A DNA stretch of 15,795 bases from NCBI GenBank assembly GCA_002347815.1, contig DDXV01000023.1, positions 30,912 to 46,706 on the forward strand, written 5' to 3'. The notes beneath the pieces were generated by a model. That model saw nothing but the letters and a program-made list of their open reading frames with translations. It was not told where the DNA came from and did not search any database. Source of the stretch: Syntrophaceae bacterium UBA2251 (GTDB lineage: Bacteria > Desulfobacterota > Syntrophia > Syntrophales > UBA2251). Each line of letters opens with the position of its first letter. The stretch's first letter is position 1. The position numbers were made by a program, and so were the translations under genes. Below are positions 1 through 7,924 of this stretch, piece by piece.

Positions 1-24
1 TCTATCCAGCTGAGCTACTGGCGC
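1..24 (-). tRNA. tRNA gene, 5' part only (probably tRNA-Arg)
   Basis: Read on the minus strand, the first bases of the window give GCGCCAG followed by TAGCTCAGCTGGATAGA. This is a 7-base acceptor-stem strand, U8/A9, the D-stem GCTC and a standard D-loop with GG. The anticodon lies beyond the window edge, so identity cannot be read. The acceptor sequence and the CTGGATAGA D-loop resemble bacterial tRNA-Arg, which is a tentative assignment. The rest of the gene lies to the left of base 1. Confidence 0.85.
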
Positions 25-47
25 CTATTCATCCAAAAAGAAGACGC

Positions 48-76
48 CTCTTAACGCCTTTGCCGGCTTTTGTCAA
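48..76 (-). promoter_or_regulatory. sigma70-type promoter for the tRNA
   Basis: On the minus strand a perfect TTGACA (-35, bases 71-76) is followed after 17 bases by TAAGAG (-10, bases 48-53). The predicted start near base 41 is about 17 bases before the tRNA 5' end at 24. The -35 and spacing are ideal and the -10 is weak. The element sits between the stop codon of the upstream minus-strand gene and the tRNA, which fits independent tRNA transcription. Confidence 0.55.
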
Positions 77-94
77 GTGTAAAAGCGGCGTTTC

Positions 95-1771
95 TCAGCG
101 TACATAACCGACGATTCCTTCGAAGCGGAAGCCCTTCCTGTCCCGGCCTTCCCCACTCTGATCGGTCGTGAAGAAATGATGGCCGGTCCGGGGGTTTCGC
201 CAGCGATAGAGCGGGCGTGTGTCGTTCAGCCGTGAGGTGGCGATATGACCGATGACGCCCTCCAGGACGTATCCGGACTGAGCATTGACGCCCGATCGGT
301 TGACCGTGTAATAGTGGTCTCGCTTCCCCGGATTGAACCAGCGGTAGAGCTCCGTTGTCCCCGGTGTTCCCGGGCTGAAAAGTCGGAACGCGACCCCCTG
401 ACGTTGATATCCGCCCGAATGGAGACGCGGCGCTTCGGCCTGGGGATTGACGGTGAACAGACAGTCTTTATCGCGAAAATACCGGTAGACGTCGATGATT
501 TTCGCGGGTGCGTCGCCCCTGACCTCCACGGAGAGGTCGATGACCTGATCCCCGCCCGTGGAGCGGATCAGAAGGTGATCCCGGTAGGTTCCGGGTGCGA
601 CATTCTGTGCATGGAGAGCGACGTTGACGAAATCCGTCTCACGCGTGATGATGCCGGAATCGGGAAACAGGCTGATCCAGTCGGCAGGTCCGCGCCGGAC
701 ATCCTGGCCGTAAACCGTCATCCCCTCCAGTTTCAGACGTCCGCTCTTGACGACCACGGTCAGCTCGTGAGGTCCTTCGTTGAGACCCGCAATGCCGTTC
801 GAGGTCAACCGTTCGATCGGGTCGGACAGCCCGTCCACGGTTTCCACCAGCCGGTTGTCGACATAGATCGACAGGCTTCCTCCGTCAGGGGATTTCCAGA
901 GATGCAAAACCAGGCCCGTCCCTCTGAAGCGGTATTTCAGGTTTGATCCCTGCGGATGGGAGACCGGATACCCCCCCTCTTCGGACCATCCGGCGGAAAA
1001 TTCCGCCGTCTCCGCGATCCGCGCCGGAGCTTGGTAGGGTCCGGGCACGCGAAGCTCCGTATTCTGAAAGGAGAGGTAGCGTCCTTTTCCTATCGGGAGG
1101 ACCTCCTCCTCCGGCGCGGGGCCGAGGGCTTTCCAGTCCAGGCGCTCGCGACCGGCATTGGTGAGGCGGATCCTTCGCGTCGCGGTTTCTCCGGGGCCCA
1201 GGGTTCCAAAATCGAGCCGGGGGGGGTCGACGGAAAGGAACGTTTCAAGCTCCGGGTAGGGAAGACTGAAGCGAATATGGAGGTTCCGGATACCCCCCGG
1301 CAGCGAAACGGGGATCGCCATCCGGTGCGGACCGGCGGAAAAATCCCTGCGCGCCGTGATCGTCTTTCCCCCGCTCTCCAGCGTCAGCCGGACGGTCGTG
1401 ACCGTCGCGCCCGGGGCGCCAATGTCCCGTTCGTTCCCGTCATCGAATCGGGAGAGCCTCAACTCCAGGACGCCCGGCTCTGCGCCGATCGTTCCGGACA
1501 GCCGATCCTGGTCCAGAAAGGTCCAGCCCGCCAGGGGCTGCGTGCTCCACGTCAGGGAAGCGGGCCCGGGATGACTCAGGGTGAATTTTCCTTTCAGGGT
1601 CTGTCCCGCCGTCAGTCCTCCGAGGTCGATTTCGCGGGGAGCGACGTTGAGCACCGGCGCCGGTGCGGGCGCCGTCGTTTGAGCGGAAAGGGTCAAGGGC
1701 CGGCATGTCCACAGGACGGCCAGAATCGCCGCAACGAGGATGCTCGCGATGAGGCCGGATGATCTCTTCAT
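95..1771 (-). CDS. Exported multidomain protein with Ig-like (ASH/BACON) repeats and a C-terminal DUF5648 domain
   Basis: The 558-residue product starts with a basic tip and a hydrophobic segment (about residues 7-22), with likely signal peptidase cleavage after LSA near residue 30. Two ASH-like beta-sandwich segments of the type 'PPRLDFGTLGPGE' lie near residues 42-75 and 180-213. A jelly-roll-like stretch follows near 220-357, then a BACON-like segment with APGTYRD near 363-420. The last 130 residues carry DUF5648-type units: YRYF, then LYRWFNPGKRDHYYTVN, then LYRWRNPRTGHHFFTT, each closing with EG-GYV-like strands. DUF5648 occurs in exported and surface proteins and its function is unknown. 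The start at 1771 has a strong GAGGAGAGG ribosome site. A longer reading frame to 1825 would place a terminator-like hairpin inside the coding sequence and has no better start. The role is probably extracellular or periplasmic binding; the ligand is unknown. Confidence 0.85.
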   Translation of the reverse strand: MKRSSGLIASILVAAILAVLWTCRPLTLSAQTTAPAPAPVLNVAPREIDLGGLTAGQTLKGKFTLSHPGPASLTWSTQPLAGWTFLDQDRLSGTIGAEPGVLELRLSRFDDGNERDIGAPGATVTTVRLTLESGGKTITARRDFSAGPHRMAIPVSLPGGIRNLHIRFSLPYPELETFLSVDPPRLDFGTLGPGETATRRIRLTNAGRERLDWKALGPAPEEEVLPIGKGRYLSFQNTELRVPGPYQAPARIAETAEFSAGWSEEGGYPVSHPQGSNLKYRFRGTGLVLHLWKSPDGGSLSIYVDNRLVETVDGLSDPIERLTSNGIAGLNEGPHELTVVVKSGRLKLEGMTVYGQDVRRGPADWISLFPDSGIITRETDFVNVALHAQNVAPGTYRDHLLIRSTGGDQVIDLSVEVRGDAPAKIIDVYRYFRDKDCLFTVNPQAEAPRLHSGGYQRQGVAFRLFSPGTPGTTELYRWFNPGKRDHYYTVNRSGVNAQSGYVLEGVIGHIATSRLNDTRPLYRWRNPRTGHHFFTTDQSGEGRDRKGFRFEGIVGYVR

Positions 1772-1801
1772 GTTTATCCTCTCCTCGAATAGCCCTTCCT
1801 T

Positions 1802-1823
1802 AAACAAAAGCCTCCCCGGAGGC
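1802..1823 (-). terminator. Intrinsic terminator-like hairpin upstream of the DUF5648 gene
   Basis: A GC-rich palindrome, GCCTCC/GGAGGC (bases 1810-1823), is followed immediately on the minus strand by TTTTGTTT (bases 1809-1802). On the plus strand the same stem is followed by AACGG and then six T. The minus reading is the better terminator. It lies about 30 bases before the DUF5648 start codon. It could be a leader attenuator for that gene or a block against antisense transcripts coming out of dprA. No convincing minus-strand promoter was found beside it. Confidence 0.5.
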
Positions 1824-1862
1824 AACGGTTTTTTAGCGATGGAGAGATCTCGGGGAAAAGAC

Positions 1863-1890
1863 TTGACACCCCGTGCATGTCCGATATATG
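1863..1890 (+). promoter_or_regulatory. sigma70-type promoter for the dprA-topA-trmFO operon
   Basis: A perfect TTGACA (1863-1868), a 16-base spacer and TATATG (1885-1890) predict a start near base 1897. This leaves a leader of about 27 bases before the ATG at 1924. It also argues against using the in-frame ATGs at 1873 and 1888, which lie within or upstream of the promoter core. Confidence 0.6.
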
Positions 1891-1923
1891 GTTGCCGCCT
1901 TCCAAAATTCAGGATCGTTTCCC

Positions 1924-3084
1924 ATGCAAAAAGAATCGCTGTCGGATTGGCTGGCTCTGAAAAAAGTCGAAGGGGTGGGGAATCTTGCCTTCAAGACCCT
2001 CGTGGAGGCGCTCGGCTCGCCGGCCAAGGTGTTCGCGGCGTCTTACGATACGCTGAAACGCATCCCCGGCATCGGAGACAAGACCGCCGCACAGATCAAG
2101 TCGTTCGACGATTGGAAGGCCTGCGAGAAGGAACTGGAACGCGTCCGGCAGGCGGGCATGACCCTGCTCACCTTTCAGGACGCCGACTATCCCCGGCGTC
2201 TGCTCAACATCTACGATTTCCCGCCGCTGCTCTACGTGAAGGGAACCTTATCCAACGAGGACATCCCCATCGCCGTGGTCGGATCGCGCCAGGCGAGTCC
2301 GTACGGCCGCTTCACGACGGAACGCCTCTGCCGTGAGCTCGCCCTGAGGGGAATCGTGGTCGTCAGCGGCATGGCGCGGGGAATCGACTCCGCCGCCCAC
2401 AGCGGCGCGCTGGCCGGACGCGGCCGAACCATCGCGGTTCTGGGGAGCGGCCCGGACGTCATCTATCCGCCGGAGAATGAAGCCCTCCACCTTAAGATCG
2501 CCGCGAACGGCGCCGTCATCAGCGAATATCCCTTCGGAACCCCCCCGAACGCCGCCAACTTCCCGGCCCGCAACCGGATCATCAGCGGCCTCTCCCTGGG
2601 CGTGGTCGTCGTGGAAGCCGGGATGAAGAGCGGATCGCTCATCACGGCCCGCATTGCCCTTGAGCAGGGTCGCGAGGTCTTTGCCGTCCCCGGGGCCATC
2701 GACGCTTCCGGCTCCCGCGGCACCCACCGGCTCCTGAAGGAAGGGGCCAAACTCATCGAAAGCGTCGATGACATCCTGGAAGAGATCCTGCCGCAGCTCC
2801 AGGGGGCGGGCCTTGTGCCTCCCGCCGCCCACCCTTCCCCGGAGGCCATCCCGGGCGCCATGACGTCGGACGGGGCCCGGCTGGAATCCCTGTCGGAACG
2901 GGAACGGCTTGTCTTTTCCGCCCTTGCCGGCGCTCCCGTCGATGTGAACGCCCTCGTCCACGCGACGGGGCTGACGATCCAAGAAGTCATTACGGTGCTC
3001 CTGCAACTGGAGCTGAACGGTCTCGTCCGGCAAATGCCCGGAAACCGATACCTGCGCGAGGAATCATCATGTCGGAATCGCTGA
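1924..3084 (+). CDS. dprA: DNA-processing protein DprA (Smf)
   Basis: DprA binds incoming single-stranded DNA in the cytoplasm and loads RecA during natural transformation. It is also widespread in bacteria not known to be competent. The 386-residue product has an N-terminal helix-hairpin-helix/SAM-like region (VEGVGN and IPGIGDKTA, about residues 16-60). The Rossmann-like core follows with GSRQASPYGR (120-129), SGMARGID (148-155), LGSGPDVIYPPEN, the FPARNRIISG loop (213-222) and KSGSLITA. A C-terminal winged helix lies at about 324-378. Domain content and length fit full-length DprA. The start at 1924 was chosen because the readable promoter makes upstream ATGs unusable; a weak AGGA lies about 10 bases before it. 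The 3' end overlaps topA by 16 bases, implying translational coupling. Confidence 0.95.
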   Translation: MQKESLSDWLALKKVEGVGNLAFKTLVEALGSPAKVFAASYDTLKRIPGIGDKTAAQIKSFDDWKACEKELERVRQAGMTLLTFQDADYPRRLLNIYDFPPLLYVKGTLSNEDIPIAVVGSRQASPYGRFTTERLCRELALRGIVVVSGMARGIDSAAHSGALAGRGRTIAVLGSGPDVIYPPENEALHLKIAANGAVISEYPFGTPPNAANFPARNRIISGLSLGVVVVEAGMKSGSLITARIALEQGREVFAVPGAIDASGSRGTHRLLKEGAKLIESVDDILEEILPQLQGAGLVPPAAHPSPEAIPGAMTSDGARLESLSERERLVFSALAGAPVDVNALVHATGLTIQEVITVLLQLELNGLVRQMPGNRYLREESSCRNR

Positions 3085-5396
3085 TCATCGTCGAATCTCC
3101 CACCAAGGTCAAAACCCTGCGGAAATATCTGGGTCCGGACTACGACGTCCGGGCCTCCGTCGGCCATGTGAAGGACCTCCCCAAGAACCGTCTGGGGATC
3201 GATCCCGACAAGGACTTCGAACCGACCTACCTTGTCATGGACGCCAAAAAGAAGGTGATCGCCGAACTCAAAAAAGCGGCGGCCAAGGCACACCAAATCC
3301 TTCTGGCGCCCGACCCGGACCGCGAGGGGGAGGCCATCGCCTGGCACATCGCCGAGGAGATCGGCGGCCCCGGGAAAACGGTCCGGCGTGTCCTGTTCAA
3401 CGATCTGACCCGGGATACCATCCTCGAAGCCCTCCGCAACCCCCGCGAACTCGATTTCGACCGGTACGAGGCACAGCAGACCCGCCGGATCCTCGACCGC
3501 CTCGTGGGTTACCAGATCAGCCCCATTCTCTGGGACAAGGTCAAACGCGGACTATCCGCCGGTCGTGTTCAGTCCGTCGCCGTCCGCATCATCTGCGACC
3601 GCGAGGCGGAGATCAAGGCCTTCGTGCCCGAGGAGTACTGGATCCTGACCGCCCTGCTCGAAGGGTCAAATCCGCCGCCCTTCGAAGCCAAGCTGATCAA
3701 GATCGACGGAAAAAAGGCCAAGGTCGCCGACGCCGAACGCTCCGACGAGATCGTCCGCAGCCTTCGGGAGGCTCCGTTCGCCGTTTCCTCCGTGGAGAAA
3801 AAGGAGATCCGCCGCCAGCCGCCCCCGCCCTTCACGACGAGCAAGCTCCAGCAGGAGGCCTCGCGCTGGTTCCGTTTTTCGGCCAAGAAGACCATGTCCA
3901 CGGCCCAGCGGCTCTACGAGGGGATCGAACTCGGGGCGGAAGGTCCGGTGGGGCTCATCACCTACATGAGAACCGACTCGGTCCGCATCGCCGCTGACGC
4001 CCTGACCGATGCGCGGGAGTTCATCCAGCGGAACTATGAACCAGCCTTTCTCCCGCCCAAGGCGCGGACGTTCAAGGTCTCCGGAAAGGCCCAGGATGCC
4101 CACGAGGCCATCCGCCCCGCCTCGATGTCCCATCCGCCCCAGACCGTCAAGCCGTTTCTCAGCAACGATCAATTCCGTCTCTACCAGCTCATCTGGAACC
4201 GCTTCCTGGCCTCCCAGATGAACCCCGCCGTCCTCGATCAGACCACCGTGGACATCACGGCCGCCGCGTGCCTCTTCCGCGCGCAGGGGGCCGTGATGAA
4301 ATTTCCTGGGTTCACGATCGTGTACACCGAGGGCAAGGAAGACAACGGCGATGAAAACGGGATCGGCAAGCTGCTCCCGGAGGTCCGCGAGGGAGAAGTC
4401 CTGACCTTGCTCGAGCTCAAGCCCGAACAGAAGTTTACCCAGCCGCCGCCCCGTTTCTCCGAGGCCTCGCTTGTCCGGGAACTCGAGGAAAACGGCATCG
4501 GCCGGCCCAGCACGTACGCGAGCATCCTGAGCACCATCCAGGACCGCGAGTACGTTCGCCTGGAGAAGGGACGGTTCATCCCGACGGAACTCGGCATCCT
4601 CGTGACCGACCTTCTCGTGAAAAACTTTCCGCGGATCCTGGACGTCGCCTTCACCGCCGGAATGGAGATGGAGCTCGACCGCGTCGAGGAAGGACTGGCC
4701 CGGCGGCTGGACATCTTGAACAATTTCTATCGACCGTTCATGGAGGAGCTCAGGAAAGCGAAGGCCAACATGACCAACGTCAAGCGCGAGGAGATTCCGA
4801 CCGAACTCGTCTGCGAGAAATGCGGCAAGCCCATGGTCATCAAATGGGGGAAGAACGGACGCTTTCTCGCCTGCACGAACTATCCCGAATGCAAGAATAC
4901 GAAGAACTTCACGCAGGACGACAACGGCGATATCCAGCCGGCGCAGGACGCCGTGACGGACATCGCCTGTCCGCTGTGCGGCAAACCGATGCTCGCCCGC
5001 CAGGGACGTTTCGGTAAATTTCTGGGGTGCTCGGGCTATCCCGAATGTCGTCACACGATGAACGTCGGCCCGGACGGAAACCCGATCACCGCCTCGACCG
5101 AGGCGCCGGAAGGCGCCGACCTCTGTGAAAAATGCGGAAAACCGATGGTCGTCAAACGGGGCCGCTACGGAAACTTTCTGGGGTGTTCCGGCTACCCGGA
5201 CTGCAAACACATCGTCCGGATTCCCCGGGGCGGAAAGGCCGGCGCCCCCGCGGCGGAAGCCGTCATCACCGACACCCTCTGCGACACGTGCGGTAAGCCG
5301 ATGGCCCTCAAAACCGGCCGCTTCGGAAAATTCCTGGGATGCACCGGCTATCCGGAATGCAAGACCATCCGCAAATACAAACCGTCGAACCCTTAG
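3069..5396 (+). CDS. topA: DNA topoisomerase I (type IA) with four C-terminal zinc ribbons
   Basis: The enzyme relaxes negative supercoils by single-strand cleavage and passage. The 775-residue protein opens with a TOPRIM domain: Glu9 in IIVES and the acidic DPDREGE motif at residues 82-88 (Asp82, Asp84 and Glu86 as metal ligands). The active-site tyrosine is Tyr299 in ITYMRTDS, with Arg301 beside it, and GLSAGRVQS lies upstream in the core. The C-terminus has four CxxCGKPM...C...YPxC zinc ribbons whose first cysteines are Cys582, Cys634, Cys686 and Cys738, exactly 52 residues apart. Every motif needed for activity is present. The gene begins inside dprA with GAGGAA as its ribosome site, and its stop codon overlaps the ribosome site of trmFO. 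Confidence 0.97.
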   Translation: MSESLIIVESPTKVKTLRKYLGPDYDVRASVGHVKDLPKNRLGIDPDKDFEPTYLVMDAKKKVIAELKKAAAKAHQILLAPDPDREGEAIAWHIAEEIGGPGKTVRRVLFNDLTRDTILEALRNPRELDFDRYEAQQTRRILDRLVGYQISPILWDKVKRGLSAGRVQSVAVRIICDREAEIKAFVPEEYWILTALLEGSNPPPFEAKLIKIDGKKAKVADAERSDEIVRSLREAPFAVSSVEKKEIRRQPPPPFTTSKLQQEASRWFRFSAKKTMSTAQRLYEGIELGAEGPVGLITYMRTDSVRIAADALTDAREFIQRNYEPAFLPPKARTFKVSGKAQDAHEAIRPASMSHPPQTVKPFLSNDQFRLYQLIWNRFLASQMNPAVLDQTTVDITAAACLFRAQGAVMKFPGFTIVYTEGKEDNGDENGIGKLLPEVREGEVLTLLELKPEQKFTQPPPRFSEASLVRELEENGIGRPSTYASILSTIQDREYVRLEKGRFIPTELGILVTDLLVKNFPRILDVAFTAGMEMELDRVEEGLARRLDILNNFYRPFMEELRKAKANMTNVKREEIPTELVCEKCGKPMVIKWGKNGRFLACTNYPECKNTKNFTQDDNGDIQPAQDAVTDIACPLCGKPMLARQGRFGKFLGCSGYPECRHTMNVGPDGNPITASTEAPEGADLCEKCGKPMVVKRGRYGNFLGCSGYPDCKHIVRIPRGGKAGAPAAEAVITDTLCDTCGKPMALKTGRFGKFLGCTGYPECKTIRKYKPSNP
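4812..5381 (+). repeat. Four in-frame 156-base repeats encoding topA zinc ribbons
   Basis: The first cysteine codon of each zinc-ribbon unit falls at 4812, 4968, 5124 and 5280, an exact 156-base period. Units share CxxCGKPM, a K/R-rich GRFGKFLGC-type core and YPEC. The first unit is the most diverged (KWGKNGRFLACTNYPEC). The regularity points to internal tandem duplication of a 52-residue module. Confidence 0.8.
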
Positions 5397-5403
5397 GAAC
5401 CGG

Positions 5404-6744
5404 ATGCGAGGAGCCCGAGCCTTGCCGTTATCCGGAATGCCCATCACCATCATCGGCGGAGGACTCGCTGGCTGCGAAGCGGCCTGGCAACTTCTGGCGG
5501 CGGGCCACCGGGTCACCCTCGTCGAGATGAAGCCCGAGCGCTTCTCCCCGGCGCACACGTCCCCCCTCCTCGCGGAACTCGTTTGCAGCAATTCCCTGCG
5601 TTCCGACCGGATCCAGAACGCCGTGGGTCTCCTCAAGGCGGAGATGCGCGCGCTCAACTCCCTCATCCTGGCCGCCGCGGATGCCTCCGCCGTTCCCGCC
5701 GGCCGGGCGCTCGCCGTCGACCGCGAGGCTTTCTCGCGACGGGTGGAAGACGCCCTGCAGCGCAAACCCGGCTTTTCCCTCGTCCGACGGGAAGTTCGGG
5801 AGATCCCGTCCGACGGTCCGGTCCTCATCGCCACGGGCCCCCTGACCTCCGACGCCTTCGCCGCGAAGCTGTCCGAACGGACCGGCGCCGCGCATCTGGC
5901 CTTCTACGATGCCATCGCGCCGATCGTGACAGGGGACTCCATCGACAGAACCCGGGTTTTCCGCGCCTCCCGCTATGACCCCGAGGGCGACGGCGATTAT
6001 CTGAACTGTCCGCTCAATCGTGAGGAATACGAGAGGTTCCTGAATGCCGTGTTGACCGGGGCGAAGGCGCCCCTGCATGTCTTCGAGGAGGTTAAATGCT
6101 TCGAGGGTTGCCTGCCGATCGAAGTCCTGGCCGAGAGGGGACCGCGCACCCTGACCTTCGGCCCCCTGAAGCCGGTCGGCCTCACCGATCCGCGCACCGG
6201 CCGGCAGCCCTACGCCGTCGTTCAGCTTCGCCAGGAAAACCTCGCCGCGACCCTCTTCAACATGGTCGGCTTCCAGACAAAACTGACCTGGCCGGAGCAG
6301 CGCCGCATCTTCAGGATGATCCCGGGGCTTGAACAGGCGGAGTTCGCGCGCTACGGCAGCGTCCACCGCAACACGTTTCTCAATGCGCCGGCCGTGCTGA
6401 GAGAGACCCTGCAGCTGAAAACGGATGAGAAGATTTTCTTCGCGGGTCAGATCACCGGCGTCGAGGGTTACGTGGAATCCGCGGCCATGGGGCTGATCGC
6501 CGGGCTGAGCCTTTCCCGTCACGCGGACGGCAAGACGTTCCTTCCCCCGCCGCCGACGACGGCCCTGGGGTCGCTGATCCGTTTCTTGACGGTATCGGAC
6601 CCGGCCACCTTCCAGCCGATGAACGTCAATTTCGGTCTCTTGACCCCTCTGGCCGGGCGGGTCCGAAAACAGGACCGAGGCGACCGCTACGCGTCGCGCG
6701 CGCTGACCGATCTTGCGGCGTGGGTCCGTTCCACCGGTCTCTGA
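5404..6744 (+). CDS. trmFO: Methylenetetrahydrofolate--tRNA-(uracil-5-)-methyltransferase TrmFO
   Basis: This FAD- and folate-dependent enzyme makes 5-methyluridine at position 54 of tRNA. The Rossmann FAD motif IIGGGLAGCEAAW starts near residue 16. The two cysteines known to matter in this family are recognisable: Cys61 in LVCSNSLRS and Cys236 in CFEGCLPIE. Other family marks are FGPLKPVGL, NMVGFQTKL, GSVHRNTF and the C-terminal FAD segment AGQITGVEGYVES, followed by PMNVNFGL. From 5404 the product has 446 residues and an AGGA ribosome site overlapping the topA stop, 7 bases downstream of that stop. The in-frame ATG at 5437 would give 435 residues, closer to the usual N-terminus, but has no ribosome site. 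Either start is possible. It forms the end of the dprA-topA-trmFO operon. Confidence 0.95.
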   Translation: MRGARALPLSGMPITIIGGGLAGCEAAWQLLAAGHRVTLVEMKPERFSPAHTSPLLAELVCSNSLRSDRIQNAVGLLKAEMRALNSLILAAADASAVPAGRALAVDREAFSRRVEDALQRKPGFSLVRREVREIPSDGPVLIATGPLTSDAFAAKLSERTGAAHLAFYDAIAPIVTGDSIDRTRVFRASRYDPEGDGDYLNCPLNREEYERFLNAVLTGAKAPLHVFEEVKCFEGCLPIEVLAERGPRTLTFGPLKPVGLTDPRTGRQPYAVVQLRQENLAATLFNMVGFQTKLTWPEQRRIFRMIPGLEQAEFARYGSVHRNTFLNAPAVLRETLQLKTDEKIFFAGQITGVEGYVESAAMGLIAGLSLSRHADGKTFLPPPPTTALGSLIRFLTVSDPATFQPMNVNFGLLTPLAGRVRKQDRGDRYASRALTDLAAWVRSTGL

Positions 6745-6753
6745 GGGGCAGGC

Positions 6754-7095
6754 CTACTTCGCTTTGACCTTCAGAAGGTTGATGTCCGCGGCGGTCAGCC
6801 TGTCCCCCCACCCCACCAGCTTTCCGTTCGTGAACACCACGGGGGTGCATTCATCCTTTGCTGACAATACAGTCGTTTCCTTCCGCTCCGTACGGTAATA
6901 GAGGATGGAAACCTGATTTCCGTCCGCCGCATCGTACCGTTCGCTCAAGGTCGGCGCACCCATGATCGTCACGGCCTCATCCTGAGCCATTCCGGTTTTC
7001 AGCTTCATCAGGTTCGCGTTGGTTTTGAGGATGGCCGACGAGGCGCACGAACAGAACAAAACACACATTGCGATAAATACTATGACCTTTTTCAT
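6754..7095 (-). CDS. Small DUF3192/BamE-like lipoprotein
   Basis: The 113-residue product begins MKKVIVFIAMCVLFCSC, a lipoprotein-type signal with Cys17 as the likely lipidated residue. The -3 position is Phe, so the lipobox is imperfect. The mature part has the LKTGMAQDEAVTIMGAP start shared by SmpA/BamE-like and DUF3192 proteins, then YYRTERK and DECTPVVFTNGKLVGWGD, which match DUF3192 best. Function in that family is unknown; small two-layer alpha/beta lipoproteins of this shape usually bind other envelope proteins. The ribosome site is a strong GGGGAGAAGG. It is the last gene of the minus-strand export-like cluster, 88 bases after the adaptor gene, and its stop lies only 9 bases from the convergent trmFO stop. 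Confidence 0.8.
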   Translation of the reverse strand: MKKVIVFIAMCVLFCSCASSAILKTNANLMKLKTGMAQDEAVTIMGAPTLSERYDAADGNQVSILYYRTERKETTVLSAKDECTPVVFTNGKLVGWGDRLTAADINLLKVKAK

Positions 7096-7120
7096 GCCTT
7101 CTCCCCTTTTCTTTGAGTGG

Positions 7121-7182
7121 GTTCCCCCGCGGGAACGCCCTGGTTTGTCCTCGACGGCTCACCGGATCCGCCCCCGCGGATC
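7121..7182 (-). promoter_or_regulatory. Two hairpins between the adaptor and lipoprotein genes
   Basis: Two perfect short inverted repeats lie in the 88-base gap. One is GATCCGC/GCGGATC with a 4-base loop (7165-7182), starting right after the adaptor stop codon. The other is GTTCCC/GGGAAC with a 4-base loop (7121-7136), just upstream of the lipoprotein ribosome site. Neither is followed by a T-run on the minus strand, so they are not standard intrinsic terminators. They may stabilise mRNA or tune expression of the last gene. Confidence 0.4.
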
Positions 7183-7183
7183 G

Positions 7184-7924
7184 CTACGGGAGAAATCGAA
7201 CCGTGCAGTTCAGCCCCGCGTTGACCCGATGATCCGGATTCGGGAGTTCCGCCCGGACCCCGAAGGTCCCGCTGGCCGCGTCGATCACTTCATCGACCAC
7301 CGTGACCTTTGCCCGATAGACCCCGCTGAGGGGCGCTTCAGGCCTCACCTCCACCTGCATCCCCTTGCGGATTCTCCTGTACCATGACGCGGGGACGAAG
7401 ACCTCGACGTTGATCGGATCGACACCGGCGAGCGTCATGATGGGTTCTTCCCCGACATATTCTCCCGGCGAGAGCAGCCGTTTCACGATCACGCCGTCGA
7501 TGGGACTCGTGATGGTACGCAGCCTGAGCTTCTCCATCGCTTCCCTGAGCTGCAGTTCCGCGATCTTGACCTCCGTCTCCATTTCGTCCTTTTCGTGAAT
7601 GGAAATCAGCTGTTTTTGATACAGCTCCTCATTCCGCTGAACCTTCCGTTTCCCGAATTCGAGATGGGCGACGGCCAAATCCACCGTGGCCTTCTCCACC
7701 GCCGCCTGCAGCCGGACGAGAACCTGCCCCTTCTTGACGCGGTCCCCTCGTTCCACCAGAAACTCCTCGATGATGCCGGGCGTCTGACTCCCCAGTTCCA
7801 CGATCTCGCTGGGTTCGAGGAGACCCTTCAGAGACTCGGTCGGTGCGGCGCCCAGACAGAACAGGGCCAGCAGGCAAACAAGCAAGACATGAGCGATTCT
7901 ATGGGTCGGCTGCATGCGATTCAA
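7184..7924 (-). CDS. Periplasmic adaptor (membrane fusion protein, HlyD/RND-adaptor type)
   Basis: The 246-residue product has a signal peptide (hydrophobic residues about 11-25, cleavage near LGAA, residue 27). It is thus probably free in the periplasm rather than anchored by a TM helix. The two halves of a lipoyl/barrel-sandwich domain lie at about 36-74 (GSQTPGIIEEFLVERGDRVKKGQ) and 135-166 (SPIDGVIVKRLLSPGEYVG). A short alpha-helical hairpin (76-132) lies between them and a beta-barrel follows (about 168-246). The hairpin is short compared with classical MFPs. The start is a TTG overlapping the stop of the SecA-like gene (TTGA), with AGGAAGGA placed for it; the alternative ATG at 7915 is farther from that site. 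The overlap implies coupled translation with the ATPase. No RND pump gene is adjacent, so naming it an RND adaptor would be premature. Confidence 0.88.
   Translation of the reverse strand: MNRMQPTHRIAHVLLVCLLALFCLGAAPTESLKGLLEPSEIVELGSQTPGIIEEFLVERGDRVKKGQVLVRLQAAVEKATVDLAVAHLEFGKRKVQRNEELYQKQLISIHEKDEMETEVKIAELQLREAMEKLRLRTITSPIDGVIVKRLLSPGEYVGEEPIMTLAGVDPINVEVFVPASWYRRIRKGMQVEVRPEAPLSGVYRAKVTVVDEVIDAASGTFGVRAELPNPDHRVNAGLNCTVRFLP

Noticed and set aside
956..1762. Plus-strand open frames opposite the DUF5648 gene
   Set aside because: Arg/Gly-rich products without domains. The minus strand has a signal peptide, a ribosome site and domain repeats.
3666..5834. Long minus-strand open frame of 722 codons opposite topA and trmFO
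   Set aside because: It is a mirror of strong codon bias in GC-rich genes. The opposite strand encodes unmistakable TopA and TrmFO motifs, and this frame has no recognisable domain.
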